Assembly (NCBI RefSeq): GCF_024166365.1
Contig: NC_064842.1
Span: forward strand, 10,263,001-10,327,000
From: Elephas maximus indicus
Lineage: Eukaryota; Chordata; Mammalia; Proboscidea; Elephantidae
DNA: 64,000 nt
Reading direction: 5' to 3'
The notes beneath the pieces were generated by a model. The model did no database searches. It was not told the DNA's origin and was given only the letters and a program-made list of their open reading frames with translations. Position 1 is the stretch's first letter, and each line of letters starts with the position of its first letter. Of this stretch, positions 11,597 to 22,884 are shown in pieces. The position numbers and the translations under genes are program-made.

Positions 11597-11803
11597 GGAT
11601 TCCCTGGGTGGTATAAACGGTTAACACACTTGGCTGCTAACCAAAAGGATGGAGGTTCAAGTCCCCCGAGAGGTGCCTCAGAAGAAAGGCCTGGTGATCT
11701 ACTTCTGAAAAACCAGCCCTGAAAACCCTGTGGAGCACAGTGCTGCTCGGACACGCGTGGGTTGCCCTTAGTCGGAGTTGCCCTGAAGGCAGCTAGTTTA
11801 GTA
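11597..11803 (+). mobile_element. AfroSINE-type SINE, long subtype, tRNA-Asn-like head
   Basis: Plus copy whose head (CCCTGGGTGGTATAAACGG, then GGCTGCTAACCAAAAGGATG) resembles tRNA-Asn in D arm, anticodon stem and T arm order. The body has GGCCTGGTGATCTACTTCTG, shared with the RTE 5' region. Confidence 0.88.
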
Positions 11804-12467
11804 GGAGGATCGAGTAGAATTCCCATCTCCTGGGGAAAGGTGCAGCCCTCTTGTCCTTCAGCTAAAGGCGGGATCCCCAGGGTCCAGGCAAGGGAGAGGG
11901 GGAGGGCAGTGCTCCCCCTGGGGAAATAGAGGTTGGGCGGGTCAGGATCTGGTGGGGCTGGAGGATCACAGCCATAGACCGTTGTCCCCGCAGGTGAGAC
12001 GTGGGTAGGAAGGGAGCAGACTCGGCACAGACACCTCCAGCAGCCACTGGAACTGGAGCAATGCCGTGTGGTGCGCCCAGACACACCTGTGGGCAAGTCC
12101 TTTCAAACTGTTATGGATTTCAGTGTCCAGAAAGTGCTTTTATTTTATTAACATTTATTGTTTGTCTTCTGAATATTTAGCCCCAGAGGATTTCAATGGA
12201 AAAAGACAAAAACAAAAACAAAAGTGATAATCCCTAAGAGATACTGTGGTGGGCATTTGCCAGACCTACAAGGTCTTCTAGAGCATCGTGTAAAGTGGCC
12301 GTGTGGAATGTGCCAGAACCTTCTCTCATCACTTGTTTAGGAAGCCTCCCACTTTCTCTTCAAGATACAACTTTGTGAGGTGCTCTCAGCACTGCAGACA
12401 TGGTGCAGGAAGCATGAGAAACCAGCAGATGAACAGGGCACATCAGCCTGCAGCTACTGTTTATGGG
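11804..12467. other. Single-copy sequence, nothing recognised
   Basis: No gene, RNA or local repeat family seen between the SINEs. Confidence 0.5.
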
Positions 12468-12643
12468 ATGAAAAAAAAAACCAAACCAAACCCAGTGCCG
12501 TCAAGTCGATTCCAACTCATAGCAACCCTATAGGACAGAGTAGAACAGCCCCTTAGAATTTCCAAGGAGCGCCTGGTGGATTCGAACTGCCAACCCTTTG
12601 GCTAGCAGCCGTAGCACTTAATCACTACGCCACCAGGGTGTCC
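12468..12643 (-). mobile_element. AfroSINE-type SINE
   Basis: Well-preserved minus copy from an A10 run through AAACCCAGTGCCGTCAAGTC to TACGCCACCAGGGTGTCC. Confidence 0.9.
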
Positions 12644-13177
12644 TATGGGTTGAAGGAGGCAGTTTAAATCTATGTGGAAAGGGAGAATTACTTGGTAAAT
12701 GATGCTGGGACAATTCACTGTTTATATAAAAATAAATATAGACCCTGACAACATCATTTTAATTCTCCTGAAATGCAGATTTCTGGCTTTCTTGGAAGTT
12801 GAGGTAGCCCACACAGGCCATTGTGTTTAAGTGTCCTCTTCAACACTGAGTTGAAAAACTGGTTTGAAAGATGGTCTAGATAAACCAGCGAGACTGTTTT
12901 GCTTCGGGTGTTGTGCTCTCTTGAGGAATTCAGTCAGGTTCTGGAAACAGACCCCAAAGGTCAGACTGGGAGCTATGTTTTGGGTAAATCAGTAATTATG
13001 TTAACTTTTTTTCTCCAAGACAGCACTATATGAAAATCTTTCCTGACCAAAATTTATCAATTTGTCCCAACCCTTTTTTTTCCCGTGGCAATACCAATAA
13101 GATTTGATGTCAGAACTTTGGAAGTTCTTCTCAACTTTGGAACATTTTCGACGCTCTAGTCAAAATGTTACCCTGAT
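12644..13177. other. Intergenic sequence, nothing recognised
   Basis: AT-rich; no open frame or local repeat family seen. Confidence 0.45.
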
Positions 13178-13431
13178 TTGGTCTCACATACTTTGGACAT
13201 GTTATTAGGAAGGACCGGTCCCTGGAGAGCAACATCATGGTAAAGCAGAGGGTCAGTGAAAAAGGGGTAGACCCTCAACAAGATGGATTGACACAGTGGC
13301 TGCAACAATGGGCTCAAGTATAACAACGATTGTGAGGATGGCGCAGGACCCGGCAGTGTTTTATTCTGTGTACATAGAGTCGCTATGAGTCAGAACTGAC
13401 TTGACGGTACCTAACAACAATAACAACAACA
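13178..13431 (+). mobile_element. RTE LINE 3' fragment
   Basis: 5'-truncated plus copy: CACATACTTTGGACATGTTA, GATTGACACAGTGGCTGCAA, ending ACCTAACAACAATAACAACA. It contains only the last stretch of the pol frame and the 3' tail. Confidence 0.9.
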
Positions 13432-13735
13432 TATTCAATAAACTTCAATCAATTGCTACTATAGTCTTAATATGATTTTGGTTTCAACAATCCCTATATC
13501 ATCCCTGCACTGATAATAATCTACACAAAGCCAATCTGCAAAATGCAAAGTTAACTCACATCCCTGGTTCCCCATGTCTCCATCTCTGACACCAGCCAGC
13601 CACGGAGTGTTTTCTGACCCTAACCACCCAGAGTTACGTCTTTACCAAAGGACTGCCTGCACAGTCCTCTTCTGTCCACAAGCCACCCAAAGCTGGGTCC
13701 TTACAAGGAGGGCTTCTAATTGGTTCATCCTGGTT

Positions 13736-14200
13736 CAAACCCCTGCTGAGAATTTGTGTTTCTAACTAGCTCCAAGAGCTTATATATAAGAATCACCTGG
13801 GAATCTTGTTAAACTGTAGATTCTGATTCAGTATATCTGCAGTGGCAATGCAAATTCTCAGCATGGGACTTTTTGTTAGGTACCTTTGAATCAGTTCCAA
13901 CTCATAGCGACCCTATATACGACAGAATGAAACACTGCCAGGTCCTGCACCATCTTCACAATCCTTATGCTTGAGCCCATTGTTGCAGCCACTGTGTCAA
14001 CCCATCCCATTGAGCATATTCCTCTTTTTTGCTGACCCTCTACTTTACCAAGCATGATGTCCTTCTCCAGGGACTGATCCTTCCTGCTAACATGTGCTAG
14101 GAACTTGTTAGAAATGCAAATTCTCAGCAGGGAACGTGTTAGAAATGCATATTCTCAGCAGGGAACGTGTTAAAAATGCAAATTATCAGCAGGGCTTCAA
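13736..14200. repeat. MER5-like remnant with short tandem copies
   Basis: GGGAATCTTGTTAAACTGTA with GATTCTGATTCAGTA and GAGAATTTGTGTTTCTAACT resemble the MER5 hAT family. After an RTE 3' insertion, the unit around TTAGAAATGCAAATTCTCAG occurs three times at 14103-14192, about 33 bases apart. Confidence 0.5.
13871..14093 (-). mobile_element. RTE LINE 3' fragment
   Basis: Minus copy: TTGTTAGGTACC, CAGAATGAAACACTGCC, CTGACCCTCTACTTTACCAA, CCTTCTCCAGGGACTG. It sits inside the MER5-like remnant. Confidence 0.88.
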
Positions 14201-14620
14201 ACCTGAAGCCCTGCAGCCACAAGTTAGCACTCTGTCCTTCTAATCCACTGCCAACCAGGCAGATGCCAGGCCCTGCTGGCCCTCACTGCCCCCAGTCGGT
14301 TCAATAATTTGATAGAATGACTCACAGGACTCACAGCAAGGGCAATACTCACTATCACCTTCTCAGTAGAACCACAGAAGCGTACATATGAGAAGATGCA
14401 CAGGCGAGGTCTGGGAGGAGTTTTCTACACGGAGCCCCACGTTCGCAGAAACATACAGATCTTCCCACATTCATCATCAATCCGGAAGCTCAAAGGAAGC
14501 TCCAAGGTCCACAGTCCTTAATAATAGTCATTGGGGCCTCAATGCAGATCCGTGATTGGGGTCTTAAAGCATAGTCAATGACTGATTAAATCACCGAACG
14601 TGCACGAACGATTCCATCAT

Positions 14621-14832
14621 ACTCTAGTTGTTGGGTGCTGTTGAGTCTATTCTCATTCATAGCAACTCCATGTGATAGAGTAGAACTGCCCCCTAGGGTT
14701 TCCTAGGCCATAATCTTTACAGAAGCAGATCATTAGGTCTTTCTCCTGTGGAGCTACTGGGTGGGTTCGAACCATAAACCTTTTGGTTCAGCAGCTGAGA
14801 GCCAATTAACCATTGCACAGGTAGGGTTCTTT
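14621..14832 (-). mobile_element. AfroSINE-type SINE with target duplication
   Basis: Minus copy with spacer. The 11-base duplication GATTCCATCAT stands at 14610-14620 and 14833-14843. Confidence 0.92.
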
Positions 14833-15192
14833 GATTCCATCATGCCTCTCTCTTTTTCCTAAAGTTAGTTTGCCAGAAGTGGCCCTAGGCCTCCCACCTC
14901 ATTTGCGCACGTTTACCTGTTGCCCGTTTTAGAAAAACAAAGGTGCTTTGGATTGCTGAGGAATTCCAAGGGTTATTTTCAGAAACAGAGACAAAAGGCC
15001 AAACTGAGTTCTTTGTCCCACATAATCCCGTATTCACCCCCAAAGAAATTCATTACAAGTTAAATGTAAAAAAAACTTATATATATGTGTATATATAATA
15101 TAGATTATAATATACATTCATTAATCAATAAAGAACTCTCACAAATGAAAAAGAAAGAGAACATTGCAAGAGAAAGATGTGAAAAATCCCAT

Positions 15193-15310
15193 GAATGTGA
15201 AAAACCAAACCCATGGCCACTGAATGCTTCCACCTCATGGCGGGCAACCCCATGTGTTACAGAGTAGCACTGCTCCACAGGGTTTTCATGGCTGTAATCT
15301 TCATGGTGAC
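15193..15310 (-). mobile_element. AfroSINE-type SINE fragment
   Basis: Minus 3' half (AAACCAAACCCATGGCCACT ... GGTTTTCATGGCTGTAATC), joined to the start of the RTE copy. Confidence 0.75.
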
Positions 15311-17500
15311 TGATAATATCATCAGTCAGAACAAGGCCAGCGGCCAGCTTCAGAACAGACCATTAATTGCTTGTATGAGTTCAAGCTGAAGCTGAAGAAA
15401 ATTAGAGCGAGTCCACGGGTATGACCAACAAGCCAAAGTACGACCTTGAGTATATCCACCTAAATTTAGAAACCACCTCAAGAATAGATTTGACACATTG
15501 AATACTAATGACTGAAAACCAGACAAGTTGTGGGATGATACCAAGAACATCATACATAAAGAAAACAAAAGGTCATTAAAAAGACAGGAAAGAAAGAAAA
15601 GACCAAAACAGATGTCAGAAGAGACTCTGAAAGATGCTCTTGAATGTTGTGTAGCTAAAGCTAATGGAAGAAATGATGAAGTAAAAGAGCTGAACAGAAG
15701 ATTTCAAAGGGCGACTCGAGAAGACAAAGTAAAATATTATAACGAAATGTGGAAAGACTTGGAGTTAGAAAACCAAAACAGCAGAAGTCGCTCAACATTC
15801 TCAAGCTGAAAGAACTAGAAGAAAAAATTCAAGCCCCTAGTTGCAATATTGAAAGACTCTATGGACAAAATATCGAATGACACAGGAAGTATCAAAAGAA
15901 GATGGAAGGAATACACAGAGCTACTCACTGTACCAAAAACAATTGGTCGACGTTCAAGCATTTCCAGAGGTAGCAAAAGATCAAGAACTGATGGTACTGA
16001 AGGAAGAAGTCCAAGCTGCACTGGAGGCATTGGTAAAAAACAAGGCTCCAGGAATTGATGGAATACCCGTTGAGGTGTTTCAACAAACAGAAGCAATGCT
16101 GGAAGGGCTCACTCGCCTGTGCCATGAAATTTGGAAGGCAGGTACCTGACCAACCGACCTGAAGAGATCCATATTTCTGTCCATTCCAAAGAAAGATGAC
16201 CCAACAGAATGTAGAAATTATCAAATAATATCATTAATATCACATGCAAGTAAAATTTTGCTGAAGATAATTCAAAAACAGTTGCAGAAGTACGTTGCAG
16301 GGGACTGCCAGGAATTCAGGCCAAATTCAGAAGAGGACATAGAATGAGGGGTATCGTTGCTGATGTCAGATATGGACATTGGCTGAAAGCAGAGAATACC
16401 ACAAAGATGTTTGCCTGTTGTTTTATTGACTATGCAAAGGCATTTGACTGTGTGGATTCTAACAAATTATGGATAATATATGAAGAATGGGAATTCCAGA
16501 ACACATAATTATGCTCATGAGGAAACTGTACATAGACCAGGAGGCAGTCATTCAACAGAACAAGGGAATATTGCATGGTTTAAAATCAGGAAACGTGTGT
16601 ATCAGGGTTGTAGCTTTTCACCATACTTATTCAATCTGTATGCTGAGCAAATAATCCGAGAAGCTGGGCTATATGAAGAACACAGCATCAGGATTGGAGG
16701 AAGATTCATTAACAACCTGTGATATGTAGATGATACAACCTTGCTTGCTAAAAGCAGAGGACATGAAACACTTACTGTTTAAGATCAAAGGCTATGGTCT
16801 TCAGCATGGACTGCACCTCAACGTAAAGAAAACAAAAATCCTCACAACTGGACTAATAAGCAACATCATGATAAACGGAGAAAAGATTGAAGTTGTCAAG
16901 GATTTCATTTTACTTGGATCCACAATCAACGCCCATGGAAGCAGCAGTCAAGAAATCAAACCATGTATTGCATTTGGCAAATCTCCTGCAAAAGACCTCC
17001 TTAGAGTGTTAAAAAGCAAAGCTGTCACTTAGGGGACTAAAGTGCACTTGGCCCAAGCCATGGTGTTTTCAGTCACCTCATATATATGCAAAAGGTGGAC
17101 AATGAATAAGGAAGACTGAAGAATTCATGCTTTTGAATTATGGTGTTGGCAAAGAGTATTGACTATACAATGGACTGCCAGAGGAAGGAACAAATCTGTC
17201 TTGGAAGAAGTACAGCCAGAACGCTTCTTAGAAGAGAGGATGGTGAGACTTTGTCTCACGCACTTTGGACATGTTATCAGGAGGGACCAGTCCCTGGAGA
17301 AGGACATCATGTTTGGTAGAGAGTCATAGCGAAAGAAGAAGATCTTCAACGAGATGAATTCACACAGTGGTTGCAACAATGAGCTCAAACATAGCAAGAA
17401 TTGTGAAGATGGTGTAGGACTGAGCCGTGTTTCGTTCTGTTGTATATCGGGTTGCTATGAGTCAGAGCCAACTTGAAGGCACCTAACAACAATAACAACA
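15311..17500 (+). mobile_element. RTE LINE (BovB relative), 5' truncated and broken
   Basis: Carries the end of the endonuclease region, the linker, reverse transcriptase and the 3' end with ACCTAACAACAATAACAACA. The reverse transcriptase signature reads YVDD near 16725-16736 rather than the usual YADD. The frame is split into at least four pieces (15528-15809, 15877-16149, 16480-16722, 16730-17032), so the copy is dead. Confidence 0.93.
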
Positions 17501-18360
17501 TTTTAATAGATTACTTGGGATTTTCTATATACAAGATCATGTCATCTGCAAATTAAGATGATTTTACTTCTTCCTTTTTAATATGGGGTCATTTGTTTCT
17601 TTTTCTTGCCTAATTGCTCTGGCTAAAACCTCTAGTACAATATTGAAGAGAAGTGGTAAGAACAGCCATCCATGTCTTGTTCTTGATCTATCAAGAAAGC
17701 ACTCAGTCCTTCACCATTAAGCCTCTTGTTAGCCGTGGGTTTTCCTTAGGTATCCTTTATCGGCTTGATGACGTTCTCTTCTATTCCTTGTTTATTGGTT
17801 TTTTTTGTCATAAAAGGATGTTGGATTTTGTGCAATACATAGTCTGCATCTTTTGAGATGATCATGTGGTTTTTGTCCTTTTTTTTCCTATTGATTTTTG
17901 GTAGTTAAACCAACTTGCATTCCTGGAATAAACCCCACTTGATCGCATTTCTTGATTTAGTTTGCTAGTATTTTATTGAGTATTTTAGGGTGTGTTTTCA
18001 CAAGCAATATTGGTTTTTAGTTTTCTTTTCTGGTGATATCTTTGTCTGATTTTGGCATGTGGGTAATACTGGCCTTATAGAATGAGTTGAAAATTGTTTT
18101 TTTATCTTTGGTTTTTTGAAGAGTTTTTTTTTAATGGCTTGAATTCTTCTTTTAGTAATTACTAATTCAGACTTATTATATATCTGTTCAGATTTTCTAA
18201 TTCTTCTTGAGTCAGTTTTGGTAGTTTGTGTCTTTCTAGGAATTTGTCCATTACATCTTATTTATCTAACTTATTAGTATATGGTTGTTCATAGTATTCC
18301 CTTAATTCTTCTCATTTCTGTAAGGTTCCTGATTTTAGTAATTTGGTTCTGTGACTGCCT
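17501..18360 (-). mobile_element. L1 LINE fragment (ORF2 reverse transcriptase region)
   Basis: ACAAGATCATGTCATCTGCA is the complement of the L1 active-site segment. CATAAAAGGATGTTGGATTT and GGAATAAACCCCACTTGATC are also typical of L1 ORF2. No long open frame is left. Confidence 0.85.
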
Positions 18361-18481
18361 TGTTCACCTACTAGGATAAGGTTTTTCCATAAATGGACCC
18401 TGGAAGTGAGTTCTGTACCCTGTTAAGCCTAAATCTTCCCTGAAGCTTCTTACGTGTGTCTTATTTATTTTTTTTTTTTTG

Positions 18482-18595
18482 TTATAGTGCTGCTGTTGAG
18501 TCAGCTCTGACTCAGGGCAACGTTACGTATAATAGAATAAGACATTGCCCAGTCCTGTGCCATCCACAGGGTCCTTGGTGTGTTTATGATAACGT
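18482..18595 (-). mobile_element. tRNA-Gly-headed SINE or RTE 3' tail fragment
   Basis: Minus stretch with GCTGTTGAGTCAGCTCTGAC and CATTGCCCAGTCCTGTGCCA, which belongs to the tail shared by RTE and the Gly-headed SINE. Confidence 0.65.
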
Positions 18596-18602
18596 TGCTG
18601 TT

Positions 18603-18809
18603 GTCATTGTCAGCTGACATCAAGTCAGCCCCCAATTCATGGCAACCCCATGTGTTACAGAGCGGAAATGCTCCATAGGGTTTTCTTGGCTACAATCTTT
18701 ATGGAAGTGGTTCACCAGGCCTTTCTTCCACGGAGCAGCTAAGTGGGTTCCAACCACCAACCTTTAGGTTAGTAGCTGATCACAAGCCGCTTGCACCACC
18801 TCGACTCCT
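18603..18809 (-). mobile_element. AfroSINE-type SINE
   Basis: Minus copy with GGCTACAATCTTTATGGAAG spacer and head ending CACCACCTCGACTCC. Confidence 0.85.
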
Positions 18810-18885
18810 GTTTATTAATCCACTTCTGTCACCATTATACCACACACCTTGGCAGGGCCATTATAAAGACAGCCAGAGAGGGGAG

Positions 18886-19095
18886 GTTTTTTTGTTTTTT
18901 TTTTTTAATTGTACTTTAAACGAAGGTTTACAGAACAAACTCACTTCTCATTAAACAGTTTGCACACATATTGTTTTAAGACATTGGTTAACAACCCCAT
19001 GACATGTCAACACTCTCCCTTCTCAGCCTTGGGTTCCCTATTACCAGCTTTCCTGTCCCCTCTTGCCTTCTAGTCCTTTCCCAGAGTGGGAAGTT
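18886..19095 (-). mobile_element. L1 3' UTR fragment
   Basis: Begins with a T-rich run, then ACAGAACAAACTCACTTCTC and CATTGGTTAACAACCCCATG. Related stretches at 38.3, 46.7 and 47.8 kb suggest a lineage-specific L1 3' end. Confidence 0.55.
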
Positions 19096-19839
19096 TTAAT
19101 GCTTCAAAAGCTTATGGGCTTTTGAATTGTTTTTCATTAATAGTCCTAATGATTAAAAAAAAAAAAAAAAAAAAAGATTAAGTTAGGAAAATTCCAGACT
19201 ACAGACTTGTGGTTTCCCAGTATGGCACTTGAAATCTACATATGGCCTTTCCCAAAGAATATCAAAACCCTAAGTGAGGTACATTCCTACATATGCAACT
19301 GGGAAGGGTTGCTCCTTTCTCACTGATCTCAAATATGAAAGCGAGTGTGAATACCAAGAGCTGGAAGGGAACACCTCGAAGCAGTGGACTTCGATTAGGA
19401 AAAATGCAGGATGTGGGAGAAAGTATTTGTCATCAGGATGGCTTTTAATTAGGGGAATTAATTGGTCAAACAATGGGCTTCTCGGCCTTAAAAAGGTAAT
19501 TATTCATGCAGCAAAAGGAAGCAAACAAGGCCTATCCATGTGTCTCCCTCTAACTGGGTTCCAGCACAGATCATCCCAAATCTGACTGAGCATTTCCTTT
19601 TTTAAGCTTCCCTTAATCTGCCCTGGCACCAAGGTGAGCTCCCCATTCAAAAGTATGCTCCTTGGCCTTTCCCGACAAGAAGGAGGCAATCTTTCTTTTG
19701 CCTCCATCCAGAAATTATTTCTCTTTCCTTTGAATCTTTGTATCATTATATTCCAACCTCCTACATGATCGTTATAGCTCTCCAGCTTGTATTATATCTA
19801 CTTTTTTTTTTGATAGGTTACTTAGGTGTGTATTTTACA
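19096..19839. other. Intergenic sequence, nothing recognised
   Basis: No gene or local repeat family seen. Contains A21 at 19155-19175 flanked by GATTA on each side (see findings). Confidence 0.45.
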
Positions 19840-20253
19840 TCCACTGCCCGTCTGTCAGTTCGTTGCACTGTGGTGGCTTGCGTGTTGCTATGATGCTGGA
19901 AGCTATACCACTGATATTTCAAATACTAGCAGGGTCCCCCATAATGAACAGGTATCAGTGGAACTTCTAGACTTAGACAAACTAGGAAGAAAGGCATGGC
20001 AATCTCCTCCCCAAAATTAGCCAGTGAAAACCCTGTGGATCACAACAGAACATCACCTGACTTGCTTGCTTTGTGTGTGGTGAAGGAGAGGGCCAACGAG
20101 GGAGAGAGCGAGCCTCGATGAGCTGAATCGAGCTGAATCGACAGGATAACAGCAACGATGGACTAAGATGGCCCAGGATTGGGCAATGATTTATTTTGTG
20201 ATACATAAGCTCATAGTAAGTCAGCATCAACTTGACAGCAACTAAAAAAAAAC
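19840..20253 (+). mobile_element. Internally deleted RTE derivative
   Basis: The left part (CTGTCAGTTCGTTGCACTGT ... TTAGCCAGTGAAAACCCTGT) matches the 5' end of the near-complete RTE at 57146. The right part (TGATTTATTTTGTGATACAT ... CAACTTGACAGCAACTAAAA) matches the RTE 3' end. The whole endonuclease and reverse transcriptase region is missing. This is the form expected of a non-autonomous element mobilised by RTE. Confidence 0.78.
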
Positions 20254-21464
20254 ATGTTTGACATACTTGACTGTAAGTTTTTAGGGAAAAGAATGCCCCA
20301 AAATTCACTTTGTAAGCTCGGGGTGTCTTGCATATAATAAATGCTCAGTCATACTTCATGGTATCATCATGACAGTTTAGGGTGAACAAACAACATTAAA
20401 AGAGATAAGGCCAGGGAAGACAGTGATGGGTAGCGTGGGACGGGCCTTAATAAACGTACTGATTCCCTGTGCTGATTACTGAAAGACAGAGACAGAGAGA
20501 GAGGCGATTTTACTGCTGTTGCTGGCTCAAGTGACTTATCCAAAGCAAGGAAGTTTATTTGGAATTCTGTATGTAATGAAAAACTCTTTAAATGTAACGA
20601 TTGTGGAGTTTAGTTTTTAAAAATTGTTCTCTATTCAAGAGCATTCACTCCCCAAAGCTCCTTTGTTTGAAGTTTCCATCTGAAGTCAGCCCAGGTTCCT
20701 CCTGTTAGTGTCAACAAACATTTTAGCACATCCCTTAGAGGTGAATTTACTTCCTGCTGAGCTTCACAGCTGGATCAAGGATGGGCTGAGATGGCCTCAG
20801 ACTGACACTCTGTACCCCCAGTGTTCCTGCTCTGTGCTTCCATAGACTGAAGCTCTGTATTTATATTCCTTCTGCATCCATGAAAACAAAGTTCCAGCTT
20901 TGGTTCAATGAATGAGCTGTGCTAAATGCAAGTTCCCCATTAACTCGATGGAATTTCTATAACAGGATGTGTTGAACTCATTTTTTTAAAATCAGTTAGT
21001 TGATGATATCAGTGAAAAAAAAAAAAAAAGAAAGGTCCTCCCATATGTCTTCAACCCTCCACATTCTTGTAAAGAGTATTGACACTGCCAAAATTGCCCT
21101 TAAAGACTTTGTGGTCCAGGTTCAAAGAGACCCCAGAAGTCCCACAGGGAAGAGACAAGATGCACTCCTACACAATCCCACCCATTCAACAGTGGGCATT
21201 TATTAAATGTTCTCAGACCACTCATTCCTCCACCAAAACATAACCCCTGGTTGATGAGCGTAAAAGATTTGTATACCTGCTCCGTGCTACCCACTGACTT
21301 ATCCATCCCCATTTTCCTCTTCATGGCTTGTGATAAATAACCTGGTACACTGAGGATTGCTGTTAGGTATGTCCCCATTGGCACAATGGAAATCTCCATT
21401 CATTCTCTCCCCTTCTCTGACTCTAGGCTCACCTAAGACCGTCTGAACAGTCTGAATTGCTTGG
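20254..21464. other. Intergenic sequence, nothing recognised
   Basis: No gene recognised. Contains A15 at 21016-21030 and a weak L2-like stretch near 20320-20355. Confidence 0.45.
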
Positions 21465-22226
21465 GTTAAGAATAAAACGAACCTTCATACTTTGCTGGTG
21501 GGAATGTAAAGTGGCGCAATTGCTGTGGAAAACAGTCTGGCAGCTCCTCAAAAGGTTAAACGTGGAATTACCATATGACCCAGTAGTTCCACTTTTAGGT
21601 AGGTACACAAGAGAACTGAAAACATATTTTCTCACAAAAATTTGTACATAACAGCATTGTGCATAATAGCCAAAAAGTAGAAACAACCTAAATGTTCATC
21701 AACAGATGAAGGGATAAACAAAATATGATGTACCCGTATGCATTGCCGTCAAGTTGATTCTGAATCATTACGACCCCATAGGACAGAGCAGAACTGCCCC
21801 ATAGGACAGAGTAGAACTGCCCCATAGGACAGAGTAGAACTGCCCCATAGCTTCTTTACAGAAGCAGACTGCCACATCTTCATGGAGCCGCTGAGTAAGT
21901 CAAGCACTTACCCACTGCATCACCAGGACTCCTTTATACAGTGGAATGTTATTCAGCCCTAAAAAGCAATGAAGTTCTGATACATGGTACAATATGGATG
22001 GACCCTGAAAACATTATGCTACATGGAAGAAGCCAGTCACAAAAGATCACTTATTATATGATTCTATTTATATGAAATGTCTGAAATAGGCAAATCCATA
22101 GAGGCAGAAAGCAGATTAGTGGCTGCCAGGGGGTGGAGGAGGGCAGTATTTGGACTGCTAATAGGTAGAGCTTCTTTTTGGGGTAATGATAGAAATTTTC
22201 TGAAATTAGACAGTGACGATAGTTGC
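21465..22226 (+). mobile_element. L1 LINE 3' part, left piece
   Basis: End of L1 ORF2 and start of the 3' UTR: GCTGTGGAAAACAGTCTGGC, ATTACCATATGACCCAGTAG, AAGCCAGTCACAAAAGATCA. Interrupted by a SINE at 21738-21934 and by the retrovirus at 22227-28440; it resumes at 28446. Confidence 0.88.
21738..21934 (-). mobile_element. AfroSINE-type SINE with a 23-base triplication
   Basis: Minus copy inside L1. The segment CCCCATAGGACAGAG.AGAACTG stands three times in tandem (21774-21842); all other copies have it once. Confidence 0.88.
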
Positions 22227-22865
22227 TGTTGGGGGAAGGGTCTGCTTCTGTGTCTCCCACCCAGGCTGCCTAAGTAAAGGTCTTGGGCCCAGAGCATTCT
22301 CTGATAGGGAGGCTAGAATTGGGCCGCCTTCTCTCTCCCAGTTCCTTCTCCTTATCAGAGAATCCTTCCACTGTTCTGGGCACACAGTAACTTTCTCTGT
22401 CTCTTGTACGTGTGCAGGCACCACATGGCACCTGGGCAATCCTACATCTATATCTGTTCCCTGTGGGAAGGAGATGGGGTCTCTCATGCTGTGGGACAAG
22501 AGAGGAAATGTGCAAGACTGTAGGAGTGAGCCTTGACGGATGGAATGAAAGGGAAACAGGCTTTGCAAGGCTGAACACAAAGGCCCTCATGTGATCCGCT
22601 AGTTCACTACTATTTGTTGAGTCATTCTTATGTAAGTTCCCAGCTTGTAACCACTGTTATCCACCACCACTATAAAATCTCTGCCCTTTCACTCTGGGAC
22701 ACAGAGATCTGCTTTGGTCCTGAAGCTGCCCAGGACTGCCTCATTTGTAAGTCTCCCCAATAAATTCCTTCACTGCCACACTGGAGTTGTCCGCCTCTTT
22801 CTTTGATTTCTCAGCACCCTTCATTTTTGGAGGCAAGTTTCCTGTTACTGGTCCACGCCTGGAAA
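22227..22865 (+). repeat. 5' LTR of endogenous retrovirus
   Basis: Starts TGTTGGGG, has TATAAAA at 22671-22677 and AATAAA at 22759-22764, and aligns along its whole length with the LTR at 27800-28440, roughly four bases in five identical by eye. The expected CA end is mutated. Preceded by GTTGC (22222-22226), repeated right after the 3' LTR. Confidence 0.9.
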
Positions 22866-22867
22866 AT

Positions 22868-22884
22868 TGGCGAACCAGCCAGGA
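22868..22884 (+). other. Retroviral primer binding site, tRNA-Arg type
   Basis: TGGCGAACCAGCCAGGA stands two bases after the LTR. It complements the 3' end of tRNA-Arg(ACG/CCG) including the CCA, with one mismatch in 17. Confidence 0.82.

Larger units (their letters stand above)
13560..15050 (-). repeat. Old LTR-like repeat (ERVL-type?), interrupted
   Basis: GGTTCAATAATTTGATAGAA, GACTCACAGGACTCACAG, then CAAGGTCTGGGAGGAG-like and GAATTCCAAGGGTTATTTTC segments occur in the same order as at 52290-53155. The shared layout points to an old LTR family, perhaps MLT2-like; family and strand are uncertain. It is interrupted by a MER5-like stretch, an RTE 3' end and a SINE. Confidence 0.4.
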
